The position numbers were made by a program, and so were the translations under genes. A DNA stretch of 64,000 bases from Limimaricola soesokkakensis (GTDB lineage: Bacteria > Pseudomonadota > Alphaproteobacteria > Rhodobacterales > Rhodobacteraceae): positions 310,001 to 374,000 of the forward strand of contig NZ_FWFY01000003.1 in the NCBI RefSeq assembly GCF_900172345.1, written 5' to 3'. Below, piece after piece: positions 18,658 to 28,661 of this stretch. The notes under the pieces were generated by a model. That model was not told where the DNA came from and made no database searches. It was given only the letters and a program-made list of their open reading frames with translations. Numbering within the stretch: position 1 is the stretch's first letter; every line of letters starts with the position of its first letter.

Positions 18658-20631
18658 ATGCTGATCGAACTCGGACATTTCGCCCTGATTCTGGCCTTTG
18701 CCACCGCCATCGTGCAGATGGTGGTGCCGCTGGTCGGCGCGCAGAAGGGCTGGCGCGGCTGGATGGGCGTGGCCGAGCCCGCCGCCACCGCGCAATTCGC
18801 GCTCACCGCCTTCGCCTTCGGGGCACTGACGGTGGCTTTCGTCACCTCGGATTTCTCGGTGGCCTTGGTCGTCGCCAACTCGCATTCATTGAAGCCGATG
18901 ATCTACAAGATCAGCGGCGTCTGGGGCAATCACGAGGGGTCGCTGCTGCTGTGGCTGCTGATCCTGTCGGGATTCGGCGCCTGCGCGGCGTGGTTCGGCG
19001 GCAACCTGCCCGAGACGCTGCGCGCCCGGGTGCTGGCGGTGCAGGCCTCGATCGGCGTCGCCTTCGGCGCCTTCCTGCTGTTCACCTCGAACCCGTTCCT
19101 GCGGATGGCGGTCCCGCCCTTCGACGGGCAGGATCTGAACCCGCTGCTGCAGGACCCCGGCCTCGCCTTCCACCCGCCGTTTCTCTATCTCGGCTATGTC
19201 GGCCTCTCGATGTCGTTCTCGTTCGCCGTCGCGGCGCTGATCGAGGGACGGGTCGACGCCGCATGGGCGCGCTGGGTCCGGCCCTGGACACTGGCGGCCT
19301 GGCTGTTCCTGACCATCGGCATCGCGCTGGGCTCTTGGTGGGCCTATTACGAACTGGGCTGGGGCGGCTTCTGGTTCTGGGACCCGGTCGAGAACGCGTC
19401 CTTCATGCCGTGGCTCTTCGCCGCCGCGCTGCTGCATTCGGCCATCGTCACCGAGAAGCGCGAGGCGCTGAAGAGCTGGACCGTGCTGCTCGCGATCCTC
19501 GCCTTCAGCTTCTCGCTCCTTGGCACCTTCATCGTCCGGTCGGGCGTGCTGACGAGCGTCCACGCCTTCGCCAATGACCCCGAGCGCGGCGTCTTCATCT
19601 TGATGATCCTCGGCGTCTTTACCGGCGGCGCGCTGACGCTCTACGCGGCGCGGGCGCATGCGATGGAGGCCAAGGGCGTGTTCGGGCTGGTGAGCCGCGA
19701 GAGCGCGCTGGTGGCCAACAACGTGCTGCTCGCGGTGGCGGCGATGGTGGTCTTCGTCGGCACGCTCTGGCCGCTGATTGCCGAGATGGCGTTCGGGCGC
19801 GTGCTGTCGGTCGGCCCGCCCTTTTTCGACGCGGCCTTCACGCCGTTCTTCGTAGCGCTGGCGCTGCTGCTGCCGCCCGGCACGCTGTTCGCGTGGAAGC
19901 GCGCGCAGGGCGCGCGCGTGCTGCGGCAACTCTGGCCCGCGCTGACGCTGGCGAGCGCGCTGCTGCTTCTGGGCTATGCGCTGGGCTCGGGGCGCTCGGC
20001 ACTGGGGCCGCTCGGTCTGGCGTTGGGCGGCTGGGTGGTCGGCGGCGCAGGCGTCGATCTCTGGGCGCGTTCGGGTCGCGGTTCGGTCGCCGCACGGCTC
20101 CACCGCCTGCGCCGCCTGCCGCGCGCCGATTGGGGTCGCGGGCTGGCGCATGCGGGCCTGGGCGTCACCATCATCGGCATCGCCGGGCTTCTGGCGTGGG
20201 AGCGCGAGGATATCCGCGTCGCCCAGATCGGCGAAAGCTGGAGCCTGGGGCGCTACGAGATCACGCTCGACGCGGTGCGCGAGGCCGAGGGGCCGAACTA
20301 TCTCACCACCATCGGCGAGATGTCAGTGCGCGCAGATGGGCGCCAGATCGCGACCCTGCTGCCCGAGAAGCGGTTCTACCCGGTGGCCGGGATGCCCACC
20401 ACCGAGGCCGGGATCGATGGCGGGATCTGGCGCGACCTCTATCTCGTGATCGGCGATCCGCAGGATGGCGGCGGCTGGGCCGTGCGCAGCCATATCAAGC
20501 CGATGGCGGCATGGATCTGGGGCGGCGCGATCCTGATGGCGCTTGGCGGGGTGGTCTCGCTCACCGACCGGCGAATGCGGGTGGCGGCAGGGGCGCGGCG
20601 CGCGCCCGTGGCCACGGTGGCGGCGGAATGA
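18658..20631 (+). CDS. ccmF: Heme lyase component CcmF
   Basis: A 657-residue polytopic inner-membrane protein of system I cytochrome c maturation; with CcmH it ligates heme to apocytochrome CXXCH motifs. The tryptophan-rich WWD motif is readable in WAYYELGWGGFWFWDPVENA, preceded by FLTIGIALGSWW, with conserved histidines on periplasmic loops (NSHSLKPMIYKISGVWGNHE, given here as NSHSLKP and GVWGNHEGS). Length matches the family (about 650). It overlaps ccmH by four bases. Confidence 0.96.
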   Translation: MLIELGHFALILAFATAIVQMVVPLVGAQKGWRGWMGVAEPAATAQFALTAFAFGALTVAFVTSDFSVALVVANSHSLKPMIYKISGVWGNHEGSLLLWLLILSGFGACAAWFGGNLPETLRARVLAVQASIGVAFGAFLLFTSNPFLRMAVPPFDGQDLNPLLQDPGLAFHPPFLYLGYVGLSMSFSFAVAALIEGRVDAAWARWVRPWTLAAWLFLTIGIALGSWWAYYELGWGGFWFWDPVENASFMPWLFAAALLHSAIVTEKREALKSWTVLLAILAFSFSLLGTFIVRSGVLTSVHAFANDPERGVFILMILGVFTGGALTLYAARAHAMEAKGVFGLVSRESALVANNVLLAVAAMVVFVGTLWPLIAEMAFGRVLSVGPPFFDAAFTPFFVALALLLPPGTLFAWKRAQGARVLRQLWPALTLASALLLLGYALGSGRSALGPLGLALGGWVVGGAGVDLWARSGRGSVAARLHRLRRLPRADWGRGLAHAGLGVTIIGIAGLLAWEREDIRVAQIGESWSLGRYEITLDAVREAEGPNYLTTIGEMSVRADGRQIATLLPEKRFYPVAGMPTTEAGIDGGIWRDLYLVIGDPQDGGGWAVRSHIKPMAAWIWGGAILMALGGVVSLTDRRMRVAAGARRAPVATVAAE

Positions 20632-21071
20632 AACGGCTCGCGCTCATCCTCGCGCTGGTCGCGGCGCCCGCCTTCGCGGTCGAACCCGACGAGGTGCTCG
20701 ACGACCCGGCGCTCGAGGCGCGTGCCCGCGAGATCAGCGCCGGGCTGCGATGCCCGGTCTGCCGCAACGAGAGCATCGACGAGAGCAACGCCGGCGTCAG
20801 CCGCGACCTGCGGCTGATGGTGCGTGAGCGGCTGGTCGCGGGCGACAGCGACGCCGAGGTCGTACGTGCCGTGGTTGATCGCTACGGCGAGTTCGTGCTG
20901 CTCAGGCCCGATGCCAGCGGTGCCAATCTCGTGCTCTGGCTCGCCGCGCCGGGGCTCCTGCTGCTGGCGGGAGGTGTCGCCTTCGTCTCGATCCGCCGCC
21001 GCGCCTCGGGGCCGGAGGACCGGTTGACCGAGGAGGAGGAGACGCGGCTCAAGGACATCCTGAAGCCCTGA
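20628..21071 (+). CDS. ccmH: Cytochrome c maturation thiol protein CcmH
   Basis: A 147-residue membrane-anchored periplasmic thiol-disulfide protein (CcmH/CycL type). It has a signal peptide (residues 1-17), the redox motif LRCPVCRNESI with Cys42 and Cys45, a C-terminal transmembrane helix (LWLAAPGLLLLAGGVAFV) and a cytoplasmic tail. It keeps apocytochrome thiols reduced for heme attachment. The TPR protein CcmI/CycH is not found next to it in this window, so it must lie elsewhere or be absent. Confidence 0.94.
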   Translation: MKRLALILALVAAPAFAVEPDEVLDDPALEARAREISAGLRCPVCRNESIDESNAGVSRDLRLMVRERLVAGDSDAEVVRAVVDRYGEFVLLRPDASGANLVLWLAAPGLLLLAGGVAFVSIRRRASGPEDRLTEEEETRLKDILKP

Positions 21072-21138
21072 CGCGCGGTTGCCCCTTTATCGCGTCGCGC
21101 GCGGCTGTAGGCTCGCGCGCAACAAGGGGAGAGCTTGC

Positions 21139-21915
21139 ATGGACTACCAGACGATCAGCCTCGCGATCGATGACGGCGTGGCGCTGCTCACGCTCGACCG
21201 GCCGGCGGTGATGAACGCGCTCAACACGCAGATGCGCGCCGAGATCACCCATGCGCTGCGCCATCTCGACGAGAGCGCGCGGGTGCTGGTGATGACCGGG
21301 GCGGGGCGGGCCTTCTGCTCGGGCCAGGATCTGGGCGACACCGGCAACGCCAATGTCACCGATCTCGAGCGGGTGCTGCGCGACGAGTACGTGCCGATGC
21401 TGCTGGCGCTGCGCGACCTGCGAGTGCCGAGCATCGCGGCGGTGAACGGCGCGGCGGCCGGGGCCGGGGCCAATCTGGCGCTGGCCTGCGACGTGGTAAT
21501 TGCCTCCGAGGCGGCGCATTTCACCCAGGCCTTCACCCGGATCGGCCTGATCCCCGATGCGGGCGGCACTTGGACCCTGCCGCGGCAGATAGGCACGGCA
21601 CGGGCGATGGGGGCGATGCTCTTCGCCGACCGGATCCCGGCGCGGCAGGCGGCGGATTGGGGGATGATCTACGAGGCGGCGCCGGAGGTCGATTTCGAGG
21701 AGCGCTGGCGCGCCCGCGCGGCGCAGCTGGCGCAGGGTCCGACCGAGGCCTACCGGCAGCTGCGCGAGGCGATGCGCTCCAGCCCTGAGGCGAGTTTCGA
21801 GGAACAGCTCGCGATCGAGGCGCGCCACCAGGGCGCCTGCGGCCGCAGCCGCGACTTCAAGGAAGGGGTCGTGGCCTTCGTCGAGAAACGCGCGCCCCAC
21901 TTCGAAGGGCGCTGA
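21139..21915 (+). CDS. Enoyl-CoA hydratase/isomerase family protein
   Basis: A 258-residue crotonase-fold enzyme. It shows the oxyanion-hole segments AGRAFCSGQDLGD and NGAAAGAGANLALACD and the typical RIGLIPDAGGTW block. The second acidic catalytic residue falls in PDAGG rather than the Glu of classical hydratases, which fits PaaG-like isomerases and similar subfamilies. The exact CoA substrate cannot be assigned. The ATG at 21139 follows AAGGGGAGAG. Its 3' end meets the opposite-strand unknown gene with four bases between. Confidence 0.85.
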   Translation: MDYQTISLAIDDGVALLTLDRPAVMNALNTQMRAEITHALRHLDESARVLVMTGAGRAFCSGQDLGDTGNANVTDLERVLRDEYVPMLLALRDLRVPSIAAVNGAAAGAGANLALACDVVIASEAAHFTQAFTRIGLIPDAGGTWTLPRQIGTARAMGAMLFADRIPARQAADWGMIYEAAPEVDFEERWRARAAQLAQGPTEAYRQLREAMRSSPEASFEEQLAIEARHQGACGRSRDFKEGVVAFVEKRAPHFEGR

Positions 21916-21919
21916 AGGC

Positions 21920-22528
21920 TCAGGCGGCGCTGCCCAGCTGCTGCGCGCGGGGCGACATCATCGGCATGATCTCGTCGAGCAGCCCGCCGAAGACCGAGCC
22001 GTCGGTCGAGGCCGTCTTGCGGGTCGGCGCCGCCGGACGCGCCGGCAGCCGGCCCTCGATCACGAAGCCCGCGCAGGCGGCGTGGTTCGCCGCCGTCGGC
22101 ACCAGCTGCAGCGAAAAGGCGCGGCCCGCGAGGTCGTCGAGCGTGATGCACAGCCGGTCATGCGCCAGATGCGCGGCGGCGCTGCGCGGCGCCGGGCCGT
22201 TCTGCCGCTGGGCCCGGCCGAAATTGGCGCCGCAATCATGGCCGCGCCCGGTGTCGCCTGCGGCGCAGACCCGACCGGCCGAGAAGTGCTGGCCGCGCAG
22301 CTTGTCGCCGGTCAGGCTGAGCCCGCCCAAGAGGTCGTGATCGGCGAAGTCGAACACCAGCGTGCCGAGCCCCAGCCCGTGACCGTCCTCGTCCTGCATC
22401 TTCAGGTCGATCGTGATGCCGCCATCGGCCGTCTCGTGCAGCGCGATGCGAACCCGGACGTCCTGGCCGAATGTGGCATGGGTGCTCTCGGGGGTGGCGG
22501 TGAACTGCATCGCGATATGGGCCGACAT
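21920..22528 (-). CDS. Unknown 202-residue protein
   Basis: No named family recognised. The protein is rich in predicted beta-strands and begins MSAHIAMQFTATPE without a signal peptide. The stretch LGTLVFDFADHDLLGGLSL followed by TGDKLRG resembles a beta-domain repeated in large surface or calcium-binding proteins of roseobacters, where a 'DLxG(L/I)FFDLxDxxLLxGLxVxGxDV' pattern recurs; this is inference from memory. The ATG at 22528 has AAAGGA upstream. It stands alone as a transcription unit behind an unusual 430-base leader region with overlapping hairpins. Confidence 0.7.
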   Translation of the reverse strand: MSAHIAMQFTATPESTHATFGQDVRVRIALHETADGGITIDLKMQDEDGHGLGLGTLVFDFADHDLLGGLSLTGDKLRGQHFSAGRVCAAGDTGRGHDCGANFGRAQRQNGPAPRSAAAHLAHDRLCITLDDLAGRAFSLQLVPTAANHAACAGFVIEGRLPARPAAPTRKTASTDGSVFGGLLDEIMPMMSPRAQQLGSAA

Positions 22529-22666
22529 GGGAGTATCCTTTCGCTCGATCCTGAAAACTTGAACTCGTTGAAGTGAACGCATTCTGTATCGCAACGGATT
22601 GCGGCATTGGGGTGGCACGGCTCCCGGCGTCGGGGATTTTGCCCTTTTTTTCCAATGACTTATCCC

Positions 22667-22749
22667 TTCGGATAGGCGCCCAACGTATAGGGGTCCTATC
22701 CGAAAGAGTCTGCATATCCGGTTTCCTCAGGAAACGGATATCTCTTTCG
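22667..22749. promoter_or_regulatory. Two overlapping, mutually exclusive hairpins
   Basis: TTCGGATAGG (22667-22676) and CCTATCCGAA (22695-22704) are a perfect 10-bp inverted repeat. CGAAAGAG (22701-22708) pairs with CTCTTTCG (22742-22749), enclosing further stems ATATCC/GGATAT (22714-22719 and 22736-22741) and GTTTCC/GGAAAC (22721-22726 and 22730-22735) with a TCA loop. The bases CGAA are needed by both, so only one hairpin can form at a time. Either a riboregulator in the leader of the 202-residue gene (minus strand) or a protein-binding array is possible. Confidence 0.6.
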
Positions 22750-22913
22750 AGGGGGTTATTTTGGGAGGCTTGCTCGAAAGTATAGGCGTGGATCGGGACA
22801 ATTCCGGGGCGCCATGAGGATTGGTTCCGGTGTCGCAATGGCGGCGACGAGCGGACCGAAGCGCCGCCGAAACATGGCGGAATCATGGCGCACATCTAGG
22901 ATCCAAAACGAAA

Positions 22914-22941
22914 ACGGGCCCGGCGATTCCGCCGGGCCCGT
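22914..22941 (-). terminator. gltA intrinsic terminator
   Basis: A 12-bp inverted repeat with arms ACGGGCCCGGCG and CGCCGGGCCCGT around ATTC. On the minus strand it lies 25 bases after the gltA stop and is followed by TTTTCGTTTT. Confidence 0.88.
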
Positions 22942-22966
22942 CCATTTAGCAGCCGAGAGCCGGGTA

Positions 22967-24262
22967 TCAGCGCTGTTCGATATCCACGTAGTCGCGCTGC
23001 GCGGCGCCGAGATAGAGCTGGCGCGGGCGGCCGATCTTGAGCTGCGGATCGGCGAGCTGCTCTTTCCACTGCGACACCCAGCCGACGGTGCGCGCCAGCG
23101 CGAAGATCGGCGTGAACATCGAGGTCGGGAAGCCCATCGCGTCGAGGATGATGCCCGAGTAGAAATCAACGTTCGGGTAGAGCTTCTTCTCGGCGAAGTA
23201 GGGATCCTCCAGCGCCACGCGCTCGAGTTCCTTGGCGACCTGCAGCGTCGGGTTGTTCTCGATGCCCAGAAGCTCCAGCACCTCGTCGGCGCTTTCCTTC
23301 ATCACCTTCGCGCGCGGGTCGAAGTTCTTGTAGACCCGGTGGCCGAAGCCCATCAGGCGGAACGGATCGTTCTTGTCCTTGGCGCGCTCGATGAACTCGG
23401 GGATGCGGTCCGGGGTGCCGATCTCGCGCAGCATCTCGAGGCAGGCCTGGTTGGCGCCGCCATGGGCGGGGCCCCAGAGGCAGGCGATGCCGGCGGCGAT
23501 GCAAGCAAACGGGTTGGCGCCCGAGGAGGAGGCGAGGCGCACGGTCGAGGTCGAGGCGTTCTGCTCGTGATCGGCGTGCAGCGTGAAGATCCGGTCCATC
23601 GCGCGGGCGAGGATCGGGTTCACCTCGTATTCCTCGGCAGGGACCGAGAAGCACATGCGCAGGAAGTTCGAGGCGTAGTCGAGATCGTTGCGCGGATACA
23701 CGAAGGGCTGGCCGATCGAGTACTTGTAGGCCATCGCCGCGATGGTCGGCATCTTGGCGATCAGGCGGATCGAGGCGACCTCGCGCTGATGCTCGTCATT
23801 GATGTCGGTGCTGTCGTGGTAGAAGGCCGACATCGCGCCGACCACGCCGACCATGGTGGCCATCGGATGCGCGTCGCGGCGGAAGCCGCGGAAGAAGTTG
23901 TGCATCTGCTCGTGGATCATCGTGTGACGCGTCACCAGCGTCTCGAACTCCTCGAGCTGCGCGGCCGAGGGCAGCTCGCCATAGAGCAGCAGGTAGCAGA
24001 CCTCGAGATAGTGCGATTCCTTCGCCAGCTGCCCGATCGGGTAGCCGCGATGCAGCAGCACGCCCGCCTCGCCATCGATATAGGTGATGGTCGAGTCGCA
24101 GGACGCGGTCGAGGTGAAGCCCGGATCGTAGGTGAAGACGCCCGCCTGCGCATAGAGCTTGCGAATGTCGATGACCTCGGGCCCTTCGGTGGGGGCGTAC
24201 ATCGCCAGATCGTAGCTCTCGCCGTCGATCGTCAGCTTGGCGGTCTTAGTGGTTTCGGCCAT
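22967..24262 (-). CDS. gltA: Citrate synthase (type II, hexameric)
   Basis: A 431-residue enzyme condensing oxaloacetate and acetyl-CoA at the entry of the TCA cycle. Active-site blocks are [16 protein letters not shown] (His), [15 protein letters not shown] (His, Arg) and the aspartate in VDFYSGI. The N-terminal domain (residues 1-60, [12 protein letters not shown]) is the one found in Gram-negative, NADH-sensitive type II enzymes. It is the standard partner of gltX in Rhodobacterales, which lies 102 bases upstream on the same strand. Confidence 0.97.
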   Translation of the reverse strand: MAETTKTAKLTIDGESYDLAMYAPTEGPEVIDIRKLYAQAGVFTYDPGFTSTASCDSTITYIDGEAGVLLHRGYPIGQLAKESHYLEVCYLLLYGELPSAAQLEEFETLVTRHTMIHEQMHNFFRGFRRDAHPMATMVGVVGAMSAFYHDSTDINDEHQREVASIRLIAKMPTIAAMAYKYSIGQPFVYPRNDLDYASNFLRMCFSVPAEEYEVNPILARAMDRIFTLHADHEQNASTSTVRLASSSGANPFACIAAGIACLWGPAHGGANQACLEMLREIGTPDRIPEFIERAKDKNDPFRLMGFGHRVYKNFDPRAKVMKESADEVLELLGIENNPTLQVAKELERVALEDPYFAEKKLYPNVDFYSGIILDAMGFPTSMFTPIFALARTVGWVSQWKEQLADPQLKIGRPRQLYLGAAQRDYVDIEQR

Positions 24263-24364
24263 TCAGGTCCCCTTCATGTTCCCGCCGCCGCCAGGGCGGC
24301 GCGCGACTCTGATCTCTCGATGCCGCGCTGCAACATAGCACCGGCCCTATGGCGGGCCAGTTAC

Positions 24365-25768
24365 TCAGGCCGCCGCATCCCCGATCCGTGCGACGCTTTC
24401 GTCGCGGCCGAGCACAAGCATCATGTCGAATACGCTGGGGCTGACCATGCGCCCCGCCAGCGCCGCGCGAAGCGGCCCTGCCACCTTACCCAGACCAAGA
24501 CCATGCGTCTCGGCCAAAGCTGTCACGACCCCCTCCAGCGCGTCACGCTCCCAGCTAGCAGTTTGCAGCTGCGGCGTCAATTCTGCCAGTATACCACGGG
24601 ATACATCGTCGAGCGCCCTCGCTGATTTCTCGTCCGGCTCAATCGGTCGCTCTGTCAGGACGAAGTGAGCCTTTTCAATAAGTTCCGGGAGAATCTTGGC
24701 CCGATCCTTGAGATGCGGCATGGCACGCAAAATGCCGTCCCGCTGGAATTCCGTGAGGGGAAGCTGCCCGGTCGCGGCAAGGAAAGCCTCCAATTCATGC
24801 AGCAGTGCGGCATCGTCGGCGACGGCGATATGCTGGCGGCACAGGTTCTCGAGCTTCTTGGTGTCGAAGCGGGCCGGCGACTTGCCGATGCCCTTCAGGT
24901 CGAACCACTCGCGTGCCTCGGCATCCGAGAAGAACTCGGCGTCGCCATGGCTCCAGCCGAGACGGGTCAGGTAGTTGCGCATCCCCGCCGCCGGGTAGCC
25001 CATCTGCTGGTATTCGGCGGCGCCGGTGGCGCCGTGCCGCTTCGACAGCTTCTTGCCGTCGGGGCCGAAGATCAGCGGCACGTGGGCGAAGACCGGCAGG
25101 TCCCAGCCCATGGCGCGGTAGATCATCGCCTGGCGATGCGCGTTGGTCATGTGGTCGTCGCCGCGGATCACGTGGGTCACGCCCATGTCGTGATCATCGA
25201 CCACCACGGCCAGCATGTAGACCGGCGAGCCGTCGGAGCGCAGCAGCACCATGTCGTCGAGCTGGTCGTTGCCGATGGTGATCTCGCCCTGCACCTCGTC
25301 GCGGATCGTGCTCGTGCCCTCGCGCGGGGCCTTGATCCGGATCACGAAGGGCGCGTCGGGATGTTCGGCCTCCGGCACGTCTCGCCAAGGCGAGCGGAAC
25401 AGCGTCGAGCCACCCTCGGCGCGGGCCTGTTCACGGAACGCCTCGATCTCCTCCTGGGTGGAGAAGCACTTGTAGGCCGTGCCCTCGGCCAGCATCTGGC
25501 GGGCCACCTCGGCGTGACGCTCGGCGCCCTCGGCCTGGCTGATCGGCTCGCCGTCCCAGTCGAGACCGAGCCAGCGCAGCCCGTCGAGGATCGCCTGGGT
25601 GTTCTCGGCCGTGGAACGGGCGCGGTCGGTATCCTCGATCCGCAGCAGGAACTTGCCGCCGCGGCCGCGGGCATAGAGCCAGTTGAACAGCGCCGTGCGG
25701 GCACCGCCGATATGCAGCGCGCCGGTGGGCGAGGGGGCGAAGCGGGTGACGACCGGGGTCTGGGACAT
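24365..25768 (-). CDS. gltX: Glutamyl-tRNA synthetase
   Basis: A 467-residue class I aminoacyl-tRNA synthetase charging tRNA-Glu (and in many alphaproteobacteria tRNA-Gln, corrected later by GatCAB). HIGH-type motif [19 protein letters not shown] lies near residue 12 and KMSKS-type KKLSKRHG near residue 240. The ATG at 25768 gives the normal start [16 protein letters not shown]; the frame runs further upstream but with no homology. The 3' quarter (about 24470-24830) uses AT-richer codons such as ATA, TCA and TTG than the rest, suggesting a recombined segment. Confidence 0.95.
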   Translation of the reverse strand: MSQTPVVTRFAPSPTGALHIGGARTALFNWLYARGRGGKFLLRIEDTDRARSTAENTQAILDGLRWLGLDWDGEPISQAEGAERHAEVARQMLAEGTAYKCFSTQEEIEAFREQARAEGGSTLFRSPWRDVPEAEHPDAPFVIRIKAPREGTSTIRDEVQGEITIGNDQLDDMVLLRSDGSPVYMLAVVVDDHDMGVTHVIRGDDHMTNAHRQAMIYRAMGWDLPVFAHVPLIFGPDGKKLSKRHGATGAAEYQQMGYPAAGMRNYLTRLGWSHGDAEFFSDAEAREWFDLKGIGKSPARFDTKKLENLCRQHIAVADDAALLHELEAFLAATGQLPLTEFQRDGILRAMPHLKDRAKILPELIEKAHFVLTERPIEPDEKSARALDDVSRGILAELTPQLQTASWERDALEGVVTALAETHGLGLGKVAGPLRAALAGRMVSPSVFDMMLVLGRDESVARIGDAAA

Positions 25769-25818
25769 GTCGGGGATTCTTAACCTTTCGCTAAGCATGC
25801 GGCGCGCAGCCTTGTTGC

Positions 25819-27909
25819 ATGGGGGATACTCAGGTCGGGGCACGGAAACAAGCATGGCCCAAGCGGGCGGCCCCGGACCCGCTGGCCGGCTTCGAAGGAG
25901 TGCTGGCGCGGCAGCGCGGCCATCTCGCCTGCTGGGCGCCGGTCTGCCTCGGCCTCGGCATCGGCATCTGGTTCGCGCTGACCGAGGAGCCGGGGGCGGG
26001 CTTCTACGGTACCGTGGCCGGGACCGCCGGCCTGTGCGTGGCGGCATGGGGTCTGCTGCGGCACTCCATGTTCCGGGTTCTGGCGGCAGCCGGTCTCTTG
26101 GTCTGCGGCGGTCTGCTGCTGGCCGGCGCACGGGCGCACGGCCTGTCCGCTCCGGTGCTCGGCTTTCGCTATTACGGGCCGATCGAGGGGCGGATCGTCG
26201 ATATCGACCGCTCGCAGAGCGACCGGCTGCGGATCACGCTCGACCGGGTGCGGCTCGACGACGTCAGGCGGCGACCCGCGCGGGTGCGGCTGTCGCTGCA
26301 TGGCGAATTCGACACGCCGCTGGCGCCGGGGGCGCGGGTGATGACCACCGGGCATCTGTCGCCGCCGCCGGGACCGGCCGAGCCGGGCGGCTTCGATTTC
26401 CGCCGCCATGCCTGGTTCGCGCGGCTCGGCGCGGTGGGCTACAGCCGGGTGCCGGTGCTTCTCGGCTCCGAGGCGGGGGCCGAAGGCGCGTGGCTGGCAC
26501 GGCTGCGTGTCCGGCTCAGCGCCGCTATGCGGGCGCGCGTCGCGGGCGAGGCGGGGGGATTTGCCGCCGCCGTGACGACCGGCGACCGCTCCGGGCTGGG
26601 TCGCGCCGCGAATGATGCGATGCGCGAGGCCAATCTCTATCACCTCGTCTCGATCTCGGGGATGCACATGGCGATGCTGGCGGGCTTCGTGTTCTGGCTG
26701 GTGCGCACGGTGATCGCCGCGGTGCCGCCGCTGGCGCTCCGGCTCGACGCGCGCAAGATCGCCGCCGCCGCGGCGCTGCCCGCCTCCGCTTTCTATCTGG
26801 CGCTGGCCGGGCGTGACGTGGCGACCGAACGGGCCTTCGTGATGGTGGCGGTGAGCCTCGGGGCGGTGCTGCTCGACCGGCGGGCGCTGAGCCTGCGGGG
26901 GTTGGCGATCGCAGCCCTGATCGTGCTGGGGCTCAGGCCAGAGACGCTGCTCAACCCCGGCTTCCAGATGTCATTCGCCGCCGTGCTGGCGCTGGTCGCG
27001 GTGATGGGGCGCCTGCCGCCGGGCTGGCACCGGCCGCGCGGGCTGGCGAGGTTGTGGATGCCGGTGGCGCTGCTGTCGCTGACCTCTCTGGTCGCCGGGT
27101 CGGCAACCGCGCCCTTTGCGGCGGCGCATTTCAACCGTGTGGCGCATTACGGGTTGCTGGCCAATCTGCTCGCTGTGCCGGCCATGGGCGGGCTGGTGAT
27201 GCCCGGCGCGGTGATCCTCGCGGTGACCGGCCCGCTCGGTCTCGACCAGCCCGCGACATGGATGATCGATTACGGGTCTCGCTGGATCCTGTTCGTGTCC
27301 GAGCGCATCGCCGCGCTGGACGGCGCCAGCTCGGCGGTGATCGCACCGCCCGGCGCGGTGGTGCCGCTGGTGGCGTTGGGCGGGTTGTGGATGGTGCTGT
27401 GGCGTGGGCGGGGCCGGGTGGCGGCGATGCTGCCGCTGGCGCTGGCGGCGGGGCTCTGGGCGCGAGCCGAGCGGCCGGACCTGCTGGTGAGCGACAGCGG
27501 CGCGCTCTTGGGCCTGATGACGCCTGAGGGGCGGGCCCTGTCGAAGCCCAACGGAGACGGTTTCGCCGCATCCGCCTGGCTCGAGAATGACGGGGACGGG
27601 CGCGATCAGCAGACGGCGCATGACCCGACGGTCCTGCCCCGGACCGACAGGGTGCTGCGTCTCGACCTGGGAGGCACGCGGATCGTCCAGGTCACGGGAA
27701 AGACCGCGCTGGCCGCACTGCAGGGCTGCGATGGCGCGGACATCCTGATCGCCAACCAGCGTGATACGGAGCCGCGCCCCTGCCTGCGCTACGACGCGCG
27801 GCGGCTGCGCGACACAGGTGCGCTCGCGATCCGGAATGGTCCCGGCGGCCTTCGGATCGAGACGGTGGCCGAGCGCGCCGGCCGCCGTCTCTGGACGAGG
27901 GCTCAGTAG
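25819..27909 (+). CDS. comEC: ComEC/Rec2-family DNA-uptake channel protein
   Basis: A 696-residue polytopic membrane protein related to the channel that passes single-stranded DNA across the inner membrane in natural transformation. The N-terminal OB-like region ([20 protein letters not shown]) is followed by the competence domain, with [16 protein letters not shown] and [20 protein letters not shown]. The last 200 residues do not show the HxHxDH metallo-beta-lactamase motif of ComEC from competent bacteria, so DNA degradation or uptake activity is uncertain. It is divergent from gltX and convergent with lexA (7-base overlap of 3' ends). Confidence 0.9.
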   Translation: MGDTQVGARKQAWPKRAAPDPLAGFEGVLARQRGHLACWAPVCLGLGIGIWFALTEEPGAGFYGTVAGTAGLCVAAWGLLRHSMFRVLAAAGLLVCGGLLLAGARAHGLSAPVLGFRYYGPIEGRIVDIDRSQSDRLRITLDRVRLDDVRRRPARVRLSLHGEFDTPLAPGARVMTTGHLSPPPGPAEPGGFDFRRHAWFARLGAVGYSRVPVLLGSEAGAEGAWLARLRVRLSAAMRARVAGEAGGFAAAVTTGDRSGLGRAANDAMREANLYHLVSISGMHMAMLAGFVFWLVRTVIAAVPPLALRLDARKIAAAAALPASAFYLALAGRDVATERAFVMVAVSLGAVLLDRRALSLRGLAIAALIVLGLRPETLLNPGFQMSFAAVLALVAVMGRLPPGWHRPRGLARLWMPVALLSLTSLVAGSATAPFAAAHFNRVAHYGLLANLLAVPAMGGLVMPGAVILAVTGPLGLDQPATWMIDYGSRWILFVSERIAALDGASSAVIAPPGAVVPLVALGGLWMVLWRGRGRVAAMLPLALAAGLWARAERPDLLVSDSGALLGLMTPEGRALSKPNGDGFAASAWLENDGDGRDQQTAHDPTVLPRTDRVLRLDLGGTRIVQVTGKTALAALQGCDGADILIANQRDTEPRPCLRYDARRLRDTGALAIRNGPGGLRIETVAERAGRRLWTRAQ

Positions 27910-28583
27910 CTGCGGATCAGCCCGACGAGGCGGCCCTGCACGCGGACCTGGTCGTCGCTGTAGATCCGGGTCTCATAGGCCGGGTTCGCCGCCTCGAGCG
28001 CGATGCGCTTGCCGTTGCGGCGGAACCGCTTGAGCGTGGCCTCTTGCTCCTCGATCAGCGCCACGACGATGTCGCCATTGTCGGCGGTGCCGGTTTCGCG
28101 GATCACCACCACGTCGCCATCGTTGATCCCGGCTTGGATCATCGAGTCACCGCGCACTTCGAGCGCGTAGTGGCTGCCTTGGCCGAGCATCGAGCCGGGC
28201 ACCGCGATCTCGTGGCTGATCTCGCTGATCGCGGAGATCGGCACACCGGCGGCGATGCGGCCCATCACCGGCAGGTTCATCGCCAGCGCCGCGATCTCGG
28301 GCGGCATGTCGGAGGGCTTGGGATCCGCCTCCGGCGCCGCACCTTCGGCGGCGAAACGCGCTTCCATCGCCTCGGGCAGCTTGAGGATCTCGAGCGCCCG
28401 GGCCCGGTGCGCGAGGCGGCCGATGAAGCCACGCTCCTCGAGCGCGGTGATCAGCCGGTGAATGCCGGATTTCGACCGCAGGTCGAGCGCGTCCTTCATC
28501 TCGTCGAAGGAGGGCGGAACGCCGTCGGCCTTGATCCGCCGGTGGATGAATTCCAGCAGGTCGGATTGTTTGCGGGTCAGCAT
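27903..28583 (-). CDS. lexA: SOS repressor LexA
   Basis: A 226-residue repressor of the DNA-damage response. An N-terminal winged helix-turn-helix (residues 1-65) is followed by the autoproteolysis domain. The cleavage site is Ala112-Gly113 in RIAAGVP, the nucleophile is Ser147 in RGDSMIQAG and the general base is Lys185 in ATLKRF. RecA filaments trigger self-cleavage. An SOS box lies 37 bases upstream of the start, so autoregulation is expected. Confidence 0.97.
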   Translation of the reverse strand: MLTRKQSDLLEFIHRRIKADGVPPSFDEMKDALDLRSKSGIHRLITALEERGFIGRLAHRARALEILKLPEAMEARFAAEGAAPEADPKPSDMPPEIAALAMNLPVMGRIAAGVPISAISEISHEIAVPGSMLGQGSHYALEVRGDSMIQAGINDGDVVVIRETGTADNGDIVVALIEEQEATLKRFRRNGKRIALEAANPAYETRIYSDDQVRVQGRLVGLIRSY

Positions 28584-28619
28584 GGTTGCCCCTTTATGCG
28601 CGCAGACGGTTGGGGCTCC

Positions 28620-28634
28620 GTTCTACGCACGTTC
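28620..28634 (-). promoter_or_regulatory. LexA (SOS) box upstream of lexA
   Basis: GTTC TACGCAC GTTC on the plus strand is an exact match to the alphaproteobacterial direct-repeat SOS box GTTC-N7-GTTC. It lies between the lexA start and the moeA 3' end, in the position expected for autoregulation. Confidence 0.85.
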
Positions 28635-28661
28635 CCGTTTTGTGTCAAGGGGTGGCTGAAA

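Larger units (their letters stand above)
22529..22966. other. 438-base gap between gltA and the 202-residue gene
   Basis: No protein gene is evident on either strand. The middle (about 22640-22800) is markedly less GC-rich than its surroundings and holds two overlapping inverted repeats and seven TATCC/GGATA-like hexamers. The right end holds the gltA terminator. The left part should contain the promoter of the 202-residue gene. Confidence 0.8.
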
